A DNA stretch of 64,000 nucleotides from Planctomycetota bacterium (GTDB lineage: Bacteria > Planctomycetota > UBA1135 > UBA2386): positions 1-64,000 of the forward strand of contig JAQCBR010000005.1 of assembly GCA_027621295.1 (NCBI GenBank). The letters are read 5' to 3'. This document shows, piece by piece, positions 34,327 to 42,313 of the stretch (position 1 is the first letter of the stretch; each line of letters opens with the position of its first letter). Made by a program: the position numbers and the translations under genes. The notes under the pieces are model-generated. The model was not told the origin of the DNA, did no database searches, and worked only from the letters and a program-made list of their open reading frames with translations.

Positions 34327-35761
34327 CACCCAACCTCGTGGTGCACCACGGGCAGCGGCTCCAGAAGTCCTTGGCGATGCCCCAACCACACTTGGGGCAG
34401 GTGCTGCGGACGCCGGTGATCCGCCAGCGGTTGGTGGTCTTGCGGCGGCACCAGGGACAGTAGCGCGAGAACGGGATCAGCGGGTTGCGGCAGCCGCCGC
34501 ATCGGCCGGCGTAGCGCGCATCGGAGTAGCTCCGCGAATCGACGGTTTCGAAGCCCTTGCCGTGGCAGAACGCGCAGAACTTCCAGTCGAGCTTGCGGCC
34601 ACGTTGGCATCGCTCGCACCGGTCCGGGAAGCGGGTGCGCTCCTGCTCCGGGTGCGCGTCCGATCCACACCACGGACAGCAGTGCATCGCTTCCGACATC
34701 GGACCCTGGCAATCCCCGCAGTTGCGATCGAGCGCCAGCTCCTGCCGGAACTGTTGCTGGAACTGCCGAAAACGGACCTGGCGCCAGTCACGACTCTGCG
34801 CGGTCTTGCTGCCCGTCTTCGCGCGGCGTCGGGTTCGTTCGCCGCGCGCGAAGCGCCGCACCGAAGGTTCGAGCTTCTCGAACACGGCGAGCATCCGCCG
34901 TGCGTCGGCGAAGCGTGCCTTCGGGTCGACCTGGAGTGCGCGGCGCAGGAACGCGATGAACTCGACGGGGACCTTGCGCTTCAGCCGAGCCAGCCCGGGT
35001 AGCGGGTCCGCGAACGGATACTCGGGCAGCTCGCCGCTCAGCATCTCCCAGAAGATGAGGCCGAGCGAGAACACGTCGCTGCTCAGCTTCGGTTTGCCCA
35101 TCGCCTGCTCGGGCGCGATGTAGCCGATCGTGCCCGAGCCCGATCCGGCGATCGTCCGCTGCGCGATGCGCGCGATCCCGAAGTCCGCGAGCCGCACGCG
35201 GTCCTTGCCGAAGAGCAGGAAGTTCTCCGGCTTGACGTCGCAGTGGGCGATGCGGTGTTCGTGCGCGTGCGCGACGGCCTCCAACATCTGGCGCGCGTAG
35301 CCGAGCGCGGTGTCGATCGACATCCTGCGCCGCATGCGCTGATCGAGCGATCCCTTGCCCAGCGGGATCGCGATCACGAAACGCTCGTCGACGAGGTCGG
35401 CGTTCTTGATCGGCAGGATGTTGGGGTGATCGAGCGCTGCGTGCGTGCGGACTTCGCGCCGGAACTGCTCGAGGTTGGACTCGGTGACGAACTCGGCGCG
35501 CGGAATCTTCAGCGCGACGTGGGTGCCCTCGACCTTGTCGAGCGCCTCGTAGACGATCGCGAAGCCGCCGCCGCCGATGCGGCGCAGGATCCGGTACTTG
35601 CCGAGCCGGTCCCGGGCGCGGAGCGGCTTGTTGGGGGAGGGCTCACCGCGCTTCTTCCGCTTGGCGCGCGGCTCGGCTTCGACGCCATGCCCGAACGGAC
35701 GATCGTAAGGCCGGTCATCGACCGGTTCGCCTTGGTCTGGAGGTCGTCGTTTCGGGTCCAA
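34316..35761 (-). CDS. Ser/Thr protein kinase with C-terminal zinc-ribbon tail
   Basis: A 481-residue kinase without a membrane segment. Kinase domain about residues 55-310: Gly loop IGGGGFAIVYEA, lysine in VALKIPR, catalytic loop HCDVKPENFLL near residue 172 (Cys replaces the Arg of HRD), DFGIARIA and GTIGYIAPEQ. Residues about 342-481 carry four Cys-rich ribbon modules (CGDC/CCPWC, CERC/CAFC, CGGC/CPWC, CPKC/CPWC). No ATG or GTG precedes the Gly loop, so the TTG at 35761 is taken as start. It overlaps the PP2C gene and follows the CBS gene by 37 bases. The tail may read metal, redox state or nucleic acid. Confidence 0.88.
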   Translation of the reverse strand: MDPKRRPPDQGEPVDDRPYDRPFGHGVEAEPRAKRKKRGEPSPNKPLRARDRLGKYRILRRIGGGGFAIVYEALDKVEGTHVALKIPRAEFVTESNLEQFRREVRTHAALDHPNILPIKNADLVDERFVIAIPLGKGSLDQRMRRRMSIDTALGYARQMLEAVAHAHEHRIAHCDVKPENFLLFGKDRVRLADFGIARIAQRTIAGSGSGTIGYIAPEQAMGKPKLSSDVFSLGLIFWEMLSGELPEYPFADPLPGLARLKRKVPVEFIAFLRRALQVDPKARFADARRMLAVFEKLEPSVRRFARGERTRRRAKTGSKTAQSRDWRQVRFRQFQQQFRQELALDRNCGDCQGPMSEAMHCCPWCGSDAHPEQERTRFPDRCERCQRGRKLDWKFCAFCHGKGFETVDSRSYSDARYAGRCGGCRNPLIPFSRYCPWCRRKTTNRWRITGVRSTCPKCGWGIAKDFWSRCPWCTTRLGDGS

Positions 35762-35798
35762 GCGGGGCGCGGGACTGTAGCGCCGGCCCCGTTCTCCG

Positions 35799-36323
35799 TC
35801 AGCGCGAACCGCTCTTCGAGGTGGCCCTCTGGGGCGTGGTCCGGCCCTGCGTTCGGCTGGTCTCCGCTGCGCTCGGGATCGTCACTGGCGCGTTCCGGCG
35901 CTTCGCGATCGCGGCAACGGTCCGGATCGCATCGTCGGCGTCCTTGCTGCCCGGTGCCGCCAGGACCGCGTCGCTGAGTGCCAGCACCCCGACCACGTGC
36001 CGCCCGTCGTCGACGACCGGAAGCCGGAGAACCTGGGCGTCGGCCATCGCCTCGAGAGCGTCGTGCACGGAGGCATCCCGGTCGACGGAGATCGCCCGCG
36101 ACCCCATGACCTGGCCGACCGGGATGCGGCCGAGTGCGTTGCCGGTCAGGTGGGCGGCCATCGCGATGTCGCGGTCGGTGATGACTCCGACGAGGCGGCG
36201 TTCGTCGTCGGTGACGGGCACACAGCCGCAGTCGTGTTCCCACATGATCTGTGCGGCGGCGTGGCAGGATTCCTGGGGGGCGCAGGTCTGCGCCGGAGAG
36301 CTCATCAGTTCGGAGACTTTCAT
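35799..36323 (-). CDS. Tandem CBS-domain protein
   Basis: Cytoplasmic protein of 174 residues made of two CBS domains (Bateman module). The first runs KVSELMSSPAQTC to VGVITDRDIAMAAH, the second VGQVMGSRAISVDRDASV to VVGVLALSDAVL. The TDRDIA and LSDAVL ends are the usual adenosyl-binding positions. A charged, disordered tail follows. The ATG at 36323 matches the family start; upstream codons are not needed. It precedes the kinase gene by 37 bases on the same strand, which suggests an energy-sensing input to the kinase/phosphatase pair. Confidence 0.92.
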   Translation of the reverse strand: MKVSELMSSPAQTCAPQESCHAAAQIMWEHDCGCVPVTDDERRLVGVITDRDIAMAAHLTGNALGRIPVGQVMGSRAISVDRDASVHDALEAMADAQVLRLPVVDDGRHVVGVLALSDAVLAAPGSKDADDAIRTVAAIAKRRNAPVTIPSAAETSRTQGRTTPQRATSKSGSR

Positions 36324-36434
36324 GGCGGTTCGGGTGGGGACGGTTCGTCCGTCCGGCACCGCAGTCCACGCCGCTTCGGGCCCTGGGATTTCGGAGCGGG
36401 TGGGTCTCCGCCCGCCCGTGGATTCCGCCCCGGT

Positions 36435-37589
36435 TCAGGTCCCGGCGAGCAGGCCGGCAGCGGCGAATCCGAGGTAGTTGCCGACGGCGACGCCGAGCGA
36501 ACCGACGAGGATCGCGGGCAGCTCCAGGTCGGCCCTGCCCAGCGACCGCGCGAGCGCGAGCGCGGTCGTGCCGCCGCCGATGTTCGCCTGGGATGCGATC
36601 GCAGCTGCGCCGACGTCGATGCGGAAGACCCGCGCCGCGCCGAACACCAGGAATCCGTGCACGAGCACGGTGATCCCGATCAGCCCGATCAGCGCCGGGG
36701 CGAGATCGCCGATCCGCAGCAGCGCGTCGACGTCACAGAGCGCGCCGATCACCGCGAGGAAGAGCTGGACCGCGAGCAGCCCGAGGAGCCGCGTGCCGCG
36801 CAGGCGGCGGACGGTCGGAACCTGCGCGAGCAGGAGCGCGATCGTCGTCAGCACCACGGCGTCGGGCACGGAGGGGCCGAGCTGCGAGGAGATGCCTCGG
36901 CTCGCGGCGAGTCCGGCGCAGCCGAGTGCCGCGACGAACGCGAGGTCCAGGACCGTGACCGCCTCGACCTCGTCGTCGACGGGCAGCCTGTCCCTGGGTT
37001 CCGGTCGTCCGCGCCGTGCGTCCGTCGCCGGCCAGAAGCGCCCGAGCACGCGGGGGGCGGCGAGCGTCGCGGCCATCCAGAGGGTGGTCACCGCGTTGTC
37101 GACGGCGGCTGCTCCGGCGAACAATGCCGGGTCGCGCGCGACGTCGTACTCCTGCGCGATCGCCTGGAAGTTGACGGACCCACCGACGTAGGTGCCGACG
37201 ATCATTCCGGTCAGTGCATGGTGGAGTTCGCCGAACGTCCCTGCGCCGCCGCAGATGGCCTGGGCCGCGAGAGCGCCGCCGAAAGTGCCGACAGCGCCGA
37301 CCGCGAACAGGAGCAGCGTCGGTCCGCCGGCCCGCACGATGCTGCCGAGGTCGACGAGCAGCAGGAGCCAGAAGATCCCGAGCGGTGCGATGTCCGCGAA
37401 GATCGCGTCGTAGACAGCGTGCCCGTTCCCGTAGGTGGGGATGATCCCCGCGTTCGCGGCGGCCGCCGCGAGCAGGATCGTCAGCAGCGCGGCGCCGATG
37501 TGGCGGAGCGGCGTCCGCCTCGCGAGGCACTCGGCCGCGCCGATCAGGGCGAAGAGCGCGGCGAGCAGCGGGAGCGCGGCGGAGAACAC
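36435..37589 (-). CDS. DUF819-family multi-spanning membrane protein
   Basis: Inner-membrane protein of 384 residues, about ten predicted helices (for example LPLLAALFALIGAAECLA and LGIFWLLLLVDLGSIV). Family phrases are AVGTFGGALAAQAICG, MIVGTYVGGSVNFQAIAQEY and DNAVTTLWMAAT, with a second repeat near the C-terminus (ASQANIGGGTTALALARSLG). The family resembles ion or amino-acid transporters, but no substrate is known. The GTG at 37589 is the first plausible start before the first helix. It lies between the CBS gene and a secreted-protein gene on the same strand. Confidence 0.88.
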   Translation of the reverse strand: MFSAALPLLAALFALIGAAECLARRTPLRHIGAALLTILLAAAAANAGIIPTYGNGHAVYDAIFADIAPLGIFWLLLLVDLGSIVRAGGPTLLLFAVGAVGTFGGALAAQAICGGAGTFGELHHALTGMIVGTYVGGSVNFQAIAQEYDVARDPALFAGAAAVDNAVTTLWMAATLAAPRVLGRFWPATDARRGRPEPRDRLPVDDEVEAVTVLDLAFVAALGCAGLAASRGISSQLGPSVPDAVVLTTIALLLAQVPTVRRLRGTRLLGLLAVQLFLAVIGALCDVDALLRIGDLAPALIGLIGITVLVHGFLVFGAARVFRIDVGAAAIASQANIGGGTTALALARSLGRADLELPAILVGSLGVAVGNYLGFAAAGLLAGT

Positions 37590-37641
37590 GCGCCGGATCG
37601 TCGAGGATCGGCCGTCGCCGGGCCAGCCTCGACCGCTTCGA

Positions 37642-38688
37642 TCAGCGGTCGCCGATGTGCAGGTCGAGGCGGTCCGTCGCGACGAGACGCGTGAACCCGC
37701 CGTAGACGTCAGAGAACAGTCCCTGCATGTAGAAGGACTGGCCGACGAGGCTCTGTACGTTCGGGATCTGCAGCGGGACCCGGATCGGCTGGTTGGGCCC
37801 GTAGAACGTCCCGGCGATGTAGCCGAGCGGCTGCGGGTTGCCCGGCGAGACGAGCAGTTCGCCGACGCCGCCGTTCGCACCGATTCCGAGCACGGGGATG
37901 CCGCAGGGCTCGAGCGCGGTCACGCTCGGCGAGAACAGCATGAAGCCGAGCGTCGCGCCGCTGCTGAACTGCGCCTCGTCGTGCGGGTCGCCCATCAGGA
38001 TGCGGACAGTCTCACCGACGACCGGGCGGTCGGGCAGGCGCTCGGACTCCGGCAGGCTGAGGTCTTCGAGGCGACCGAACGCACGCGGGAAGATGTGGAG
38101 GCGGTCGAACTTGAAGTTCTGGGATCGGCCGGAGATGCGCAGCTCGTTGAGGCCGGGCTGCAGGTCGAACTCGAACCAGCCGTGTCCGGGGTCGACGCGG
38201 GTGTGCCAGTTCCAGACCCGCGCGTTCCGGTTGTCGTTCGAATAGATCTTCCGCCAGTTGGCGCCGTTCAGACTCATCCAGAGGTCGTTCTCGAGCGACG
38301 GATCCGGATGGTCGTGGCGGTTGTGCATCTGCAGCCGGAATCGCTGCGGCTGCTCGCACCAGAGCCCGTAGGTCATCACGCCCTGGCCGGGGGAGTTGAA
38401 CAGGTTGCCGCCGTTCCAGCGGAGATAAGAGCTCCCCGAGTGACCGCCGATGCTGGTCTCCGCGACCCAGCGGCCCTGCAGCGGCACGGACTCCGCTTCG
38501 ATCACGAAGATGCCCTCGCTGTCGTGCCGGAACACGTAGGCGTCGGCAGTCTCGGTGCGGAGGCTGTCGGTCGGCGCGGCGCCGATACAGCCGCGAGAGA
38601 TCTCGGTGCGGGCGAGGGTCTGGGCGTCCGCAGTGCTGGCGGCGAAGAGCGTGGCGGCGAGTGCGGCGAGATGGATGCCCTTGGGCAT
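37642..38688 (-). CDS. Secreted protein with carbohydrate-binding-like domain and C-terminal lineage module
   Basis: Exported protein of 348 residues. The ATG at 38688 is set by AAGGAG five bases upstream and gives a signal peptide (HLAALAATLFAASTADAQ). Residues about 55-205 look like a beta-sandwich glycan-binding domain (FVIEAESVPLQGRWVAETS, WFEFDLQPGLNELRISGRS). The last about 110 residues are a separate beta module, with VPLQIPNVQSLVGQSFYMQG and ending DRLDLHIGD. Similar modules end three other secreted proteins here. It is divergent from another module carrier at 38972. Enzymatic residues were not seen; a binding or surface role is more likely. Confidence 0.75.
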   Translation of the reverse strand: MPKGIHLAALAATLFAASTADAQTLARTEISRGCIGAAPTDSLRTETADAYVFRHDSEGIFVIEAESVPLQGRWVAETSIGGHSGSSYLRWNGGNLFNSPGQGVMTYGLWCEQPQRFRLQMHNRHDHPDPSLENDLWMSLNGANWRKIYSNDNRNARVWNWHTRVDPGHGWFEFDLQPGLNELRISGRSQNFKFDRLHIFPRAFGRLEDLSLPESERLPDRPVVGETVRILMGDPHDEAQFSSGATLGFMLFSPSVTALEPCGIPVLGIGANGGVGELLVSPGNPQPLGYIAGTFYGPNQPIRVPLQIPNVQSLVGQSFYMQGLFSDVYGGFTRLVATDRLDLHIGDR

Positions 38689-38816
38689 CCCGGCTCCTTG
38701 GGTGCGTTGCATGGCGTGCTCCGTGCTTCGTTCGAGTTGGATGGTGATCTCTGATTTCTCTGCGAGACACGGTATCGGCGGATTCCTCGACAGGGCGCCA
38801 GGGTCACGGATCAATC

Positions 38817-38833
38817 TGTCCACTTCTTGGACA
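38817..38833. promoter_or_regulatory. Dyad operator candidate in a divergent promoter region
   Basis: TGTCCA-CTTCT-TGGACA is a perfect 6-bp inverted repeat with a 5-base spacer, midway between two divergent genes for secreted module proteins. CTGTC also flanks it on both sides as a direct repeat. Regulation of the pair is inferred from position. Confidence 0.4.
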
Positions 38834-38971
38834 CTCTGTCGCAATCCACTGCACGGTAGCATGTTGAGGCGAGCAGCGAGGTCGCCCGCCCGAGGATGTA
38901 GCGGTCGGGTTCCGTCCCCGGGGCGAGCACACCCGGCGGACTCGGCTCCGGTCCGACCGTTTCATGGGACG

Positions 38972-40090
38972 ATGAACGGCGAGTCGATGACGCGCTCCGC
39001 TGACACCCCTGCCTTCCTGCGTGCGCTCGTCGGAGGGCTCGTCCTGCTCGCCTCCGCCCAGGGTCAGCAGCAGGTCGTCGCGCCGTCCGGGTTCGGCTAC
39101 CGGGCGGGTCCGGGCGAGGGCCGGATCGGCACGGCGTTCTCGTCGGGCTACCAGCGCGAGCTGACGCTCTTCGACCGCCAGCATCTCGGCTTCGGCGTGG
39201 CGGTCATCGAAGAGCTCGCGTGGCGCCACGCGTCCACAGCCGCCCAGCCTTCGCCCGGTCACACGGCGCAGGTCGTCGTGCGGATCGCGCAGACGGCGCA
39301 GGAGCCGGAGAGCATGGGCTACCGGTTCTCGTCGTTGCTCGGCGCGAGCCCGGTGGAGGTGTTCCGAGGGCCGGTCGTGCTCCCGCCGGTCACCGCGAAC
39401 GGGACGTTGCGGCCCTTCGACGTCGTCGTTCCTCTCTCGACGCCGTTCGCGTTCGACCCAGCGCTGGGCAACCTGGCGATCGACGTCGAGGTGCAGAGTC
39501 CGTTCCAGGCCGGATGGCCGCGCGATGCGCGGGACGTGCGGACGCGGACTGCGGGCGCGTTCCGCGCCATCGCACAGCCCTGCGTCAACTCGGCGGGCTT
39601 CCCGATGACGCAGCGCGTGACGGCGACCGACAACTGCGTGCCCGGGGGCGTCGTCCAGACCTTCGTCGCGGGGACGATCTACACCGCACCGTCGGTCGTC
39701 ACCTGGGTCGGCGTCGCGTCCCCTTCGCCGTTCGACCTGACGTCGATCGGCGCGCCTGGTTGCACGTTCGCGGTCGAGCCGTGGGCGGTGCTTCCCGCCG
39801 TGCCGGTGTTCCCGGCGACGACGTCCTTCGGCTACGCGTGGGCCGAGCATCCGATCCCGAACCTGCCGCAGCTGTCTGGGGTCGTGTTCGCGAGCCAGTG
39901 GTTCGAACTCGACACCCCGCCGGGCAACACGCTGGGCGTCGTGCTGTCGGATGCGATCGAGATCACGATCGGCGCGCCCGGCGCCGCCGACTACGCGACG
40001 AAGACGCTGGTCACGAGCCTCCAGGGCAGCGACGTCGGCCAGCAGCCGCCGGGTGACCGCGGCGCGATCACCCGATTCGGGCTGCGCTGA
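38972..40090 (+). CDS. Secreted protein of unknown function with C-terminal lineage module
   Basis: Product of 372 residues with a signal peptide (LRALVGGLVLLASAQGQ). Residues about 30-220 form a beta-rich domain starting VVAPSGFGYRAGPGEGRIG, containing QRELTLFDRQHLGFG. Residues about 255-345 match the C-terminal module of neighbouring secreted proteins (DLTSIGAPGCTFAVEP, HPIPNLPQLSGVVFASQWF, ending DAIEITIGA). A Gly/Asp-rich tail closes the protein. The start could be the ATG at 38972 or 38987; ribosome-binding sites do not decide. It ends one base before the converging fucosidase gene, leaving no room for a separate terminator. Confidence 0.75.
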   Translation: MNGESMTRSADTPAFLRALVGGLVLLASAQGQQQVVAPSGFGYRAGPGEGRIGTAFSSGYQRELTLFDRQHLGFGVAVIEELAWRHASTAAQPSPGHTAQVVVRIAQTAQEPESMGYRFSSLLGASPVEVFRGPVVLPPVTANGTLRPFDVVVPLSTPFAFDPALGNLAIDVEVQSPFQAGWPRDARDVRTRTAGAFRAIAQPCVNSAGFPMTQRVTATDNCVPGGVVQTFVAGTIYTAPSVVTWVGVASPSPFDLTSIGAPGCTFAVEPWAVLPAVPVFPATTSFGYAWAEHPIPNLPQLSGVVFASQWFELDTPPGNTLGVVLSDAIEITIGAPGAADYATKTLVTSLQGSDVGQQPPGDRGAITRFGLR

Positions 40091-40091
40091 G

Positions 40092-42221
40092 CTACCGGTC
40101 GCCGGTCGGCGTGGCGACGAGCACGCCGATCTCTGCGGCGGAAGCCCACGGCTTGTCGTCGACCGCGCGCAGCGAGCGGAACTCCACGTAGCGGGCCCGC
40201 TGCGGGGTCTCGAACCGGATCACCTGCTGCACCGGGTTGTTGCGCACGTTCGCGAACTCGTGGTCCGAGGCTGCGGCCACGAACGCCTCGCCGTCGACGC
40301 TGACCGACACCGTGCAGTGTGTGACCGTGCCGTTCGCGCCGCCGTCCTGCCGCGGCAGATAGGTGAGGCCCGTGACGTTCCGGATCTCACCGAGGTCCAG
40401 CACGATGCGGTGGGGGTGATCCGGGACGTCGGGCGACCAGCGGCTGTGCCAAAGGGTGTCGGGGTCCCCGTCGATGCACATTGCGGCAGACTCGTCCGGG
40501 GCCTGCTCGCTCGAGCTCGTGACGATCCGGAGGTCGGCGCGGCGTAGACCCAAGGTCACCGACGCATCGGTCTCCGCCGGCACGTCGATGGTCGCACCCT
40601 CCGCGTAGCTCCGCGCGCGGATCGTGCCGCCGAAGGGCATCGACACCGGGTCGACGAAGCGCGGCGCTTCGGGTCCGGGTTCCGTGCCGTCGGTCGTGAA
40701 GCGCGCGAAGGTGCCCGGAGTCGTGCGGATCGTGACGGTGCCTTCCGCGTCGCGTTCGATCACCGGTGCGCGCAGCACGGTTGGCCGTCGGTGGAGGCTG
40801 AAGGTCGCGAGCGCCGGCTCCGCGCGGTCGCCGGTGATCCGGACCCGGAACGCGTCCGAGGTCACCGGCTCGGTGCGGACGATGCGCTTCGGCCCGATCG
40901 TCGCACCCGTGGCGATCTCGGTCCAAGCACCGTCGCTGCCGCGTGCTTCGACGACGAACGCCTCCACGCGCTGGCCGTGGTTGCGGACGTCCTCGGCGAG
41001 GACGACGACGTCGACCTGGGCTGGCGCCGCGAGGTGGACTTCTCGCTGGCGGGGCCCCGAGTCGACGACGCGGGCGCCGTCGGACAGCGAGGTCCCGTAG
41101 GTCGCCCGCAGCACGGCGCCGATCTCGCGGAGTCGCGCGACGTCGTTCTCATGGATCAGGCCGCGCCGGTCCGGCGGGATGTTCAAGAGGAACTGCGTGC
41201 CGCCGCCGACCGAGCGTTCGTACACGTCGAGCAGGTGGTCGAGGCTCTTCACCTGGCCGTCCTGCGACGCGTGGTAGAACCAGCCGGGGCGGATCGACGT
41301 GTTGGTCATCGCCGGCCACCAGACGAGGCGGCGCGCCCCCTCGAGCTTGGCGCGGCTGCCGAGGTCGCGCGCCGTCACCTCGACGCCGAAGTACGCGCCG
41401 GCCACCGGCCACGACGCGGAGGCGTCGCGGTCGTCCTCGGTGGACATCGGGATCACGTTCCACTCCGCGTCCCGCGTGTGGCCCGCCTCGTTGCCGCACC
41501 AGCGCACGTCCGGCCCCATCACCGAGATGCAGGCGCCGGGCTGGAGCTCGCGGATCAGCGCGTAGTGGCCGACCCAGTCGAAGGTCTCGGGGTCGTCCTT
41601 CGGCGCGTGCGCGCCGTCGAACCACACGTCGTGCAGGTCGCCGTAGCCGGTGAGCAGCTCGCGGAGCTGCGCGCGGAACACGTCGTTGTAGCCCTTGGTC
41701 CCGAACTCCGGGTGGTTGCGGTCCCACGGTGACAGATAGATCCCGAACTCGAGACCCGCCTCACGGCACGCGTCGGCGACCTCGCGGACCACGTCGCCCT
41801 CGCCGTCCTTCCACGTCGTGGCCTTCACCGAATGCCCGGTTGTCTCGGTCGGCCAGAGGCAGAACCCGTCGTGGTGCTTGCAGGTCAGCACGACGCCCCG
41901 CATCCCGGCCGCACGGAAGCTCCGTGCCCACTGTCGCGCGTCGAAGTCCGTGGGCGCGAACGTGTCCGGGTCTTCTGTGCCGTCACCCCACTCCCGGTCG
42001 GTGAACGTGTTCATCCCGAAGTGGACGAACGCGGTGAATTCGAGTCCGAGCCAGCGGTGCTGGCGTGCGGACGGCACGACGCGCGTCGCGAGGGTCGTGA
42101 TCTGCTCGAGGGTCGCCCCGGCCGGCACCATCTGGCTGGGTGCCGGCGGCGGGAGCTCCTGGGCCAGCCCGGGGGCGGCCAGCAGGAGGCACGGGAGGAC
42201 AGCGTTGCGCATGGCCGTCAT
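40092..42221 (-). CDS. GH29 alpha-L-fucosidase with C-terminal binding domains
   Basis: Exported glycoside hydrolase of 709 residues that should release alpha-linked L-fucose. Signal peptide PCLLLAAPGLAQ. The catalytic barrel carries FVHFGMNTFTDREWGDG, the substrate-binding HHDGFCLWP and the nucleophile Asp in DVWFDGAH near residue 203. After about residue 430 come a beta-sandwich, a chitobiase-type C-terminal region (ARFTTDGTEPGPEAPRF) and an F5/8-type CBM32 sequence (IRNVTGLTYLPRQDGG). ATGs at 42221 and 42212 are both possible. Fucose-rich algal polysaccharides are a plausible substrate, inferred. Confidence 0.92.
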   Translation of the reverse strand: MTAMRNAVLPCLLLAAPGLAQELPPPAPSQMVPAGATLEQITTLATRVVPSARQHRWLGLEFTAFVHFGMNTFTDREWGDGTEDPDTFAPTDFDARQWARSFRAAGMRGVVLTCKHHDGFCLWPTETTGHSVKATTWKDGEGDVVREVADACREAGLEFGIYLSPWDRNHPEFGTKGYNDVFRAQLRELLTGYGDLHDVWFDGAHAPKDDPETFDWVGHYALIRELQPGACISVMGPDVRWCGNEAGHTRDAEWNVIPMSTEDDRDASASWPVAGAYFGVEVTARDLGSRAKLEGARRLVWWPAMTNTSIRPGWFYHASQDGQVKSLDHLLDVYERSVGGGTQFLLNIPPDRRGLIHENDVARLREIGAVLRATYGTSLSDGARVVDSGPRQREVHLAAPAQVDVVVLAEDVRNHGQRVEAFVVEARGSDGAWTEIATGATIGPKRIVRTEPVTSDAFRVRITGDRAEPALATFSLHRRPTVLRAPVIERDAEGTVTIRTTPGTFARFTTDGTEPGPEAPRFVDPVSMPFGGTIRARSYAEGATIDVPAETDASVTLGLRRADLRIVTSSSEQAPDESAAMCIDGDPDTLWHSRWSPDVPDHPHRIVLDLGEIRNVTGLTYLPRQDGGANGTVTHCTVSVSVDGEAFVAAASDHEFANVRNNPVQQVIRFETPQRARYVEFRSLRAVDDKPWASAAEIGVLVATPTGDR

Positions 42222-42313
42222 CGGAGCGCGGCCCGCGCCCGGCCGCGAGCCGGAGCCCGCGGAATCCTCGTGCCGAGCGCTGCGATAGCGATGCCTACGC
42301 CGCGCTCTCCGGA

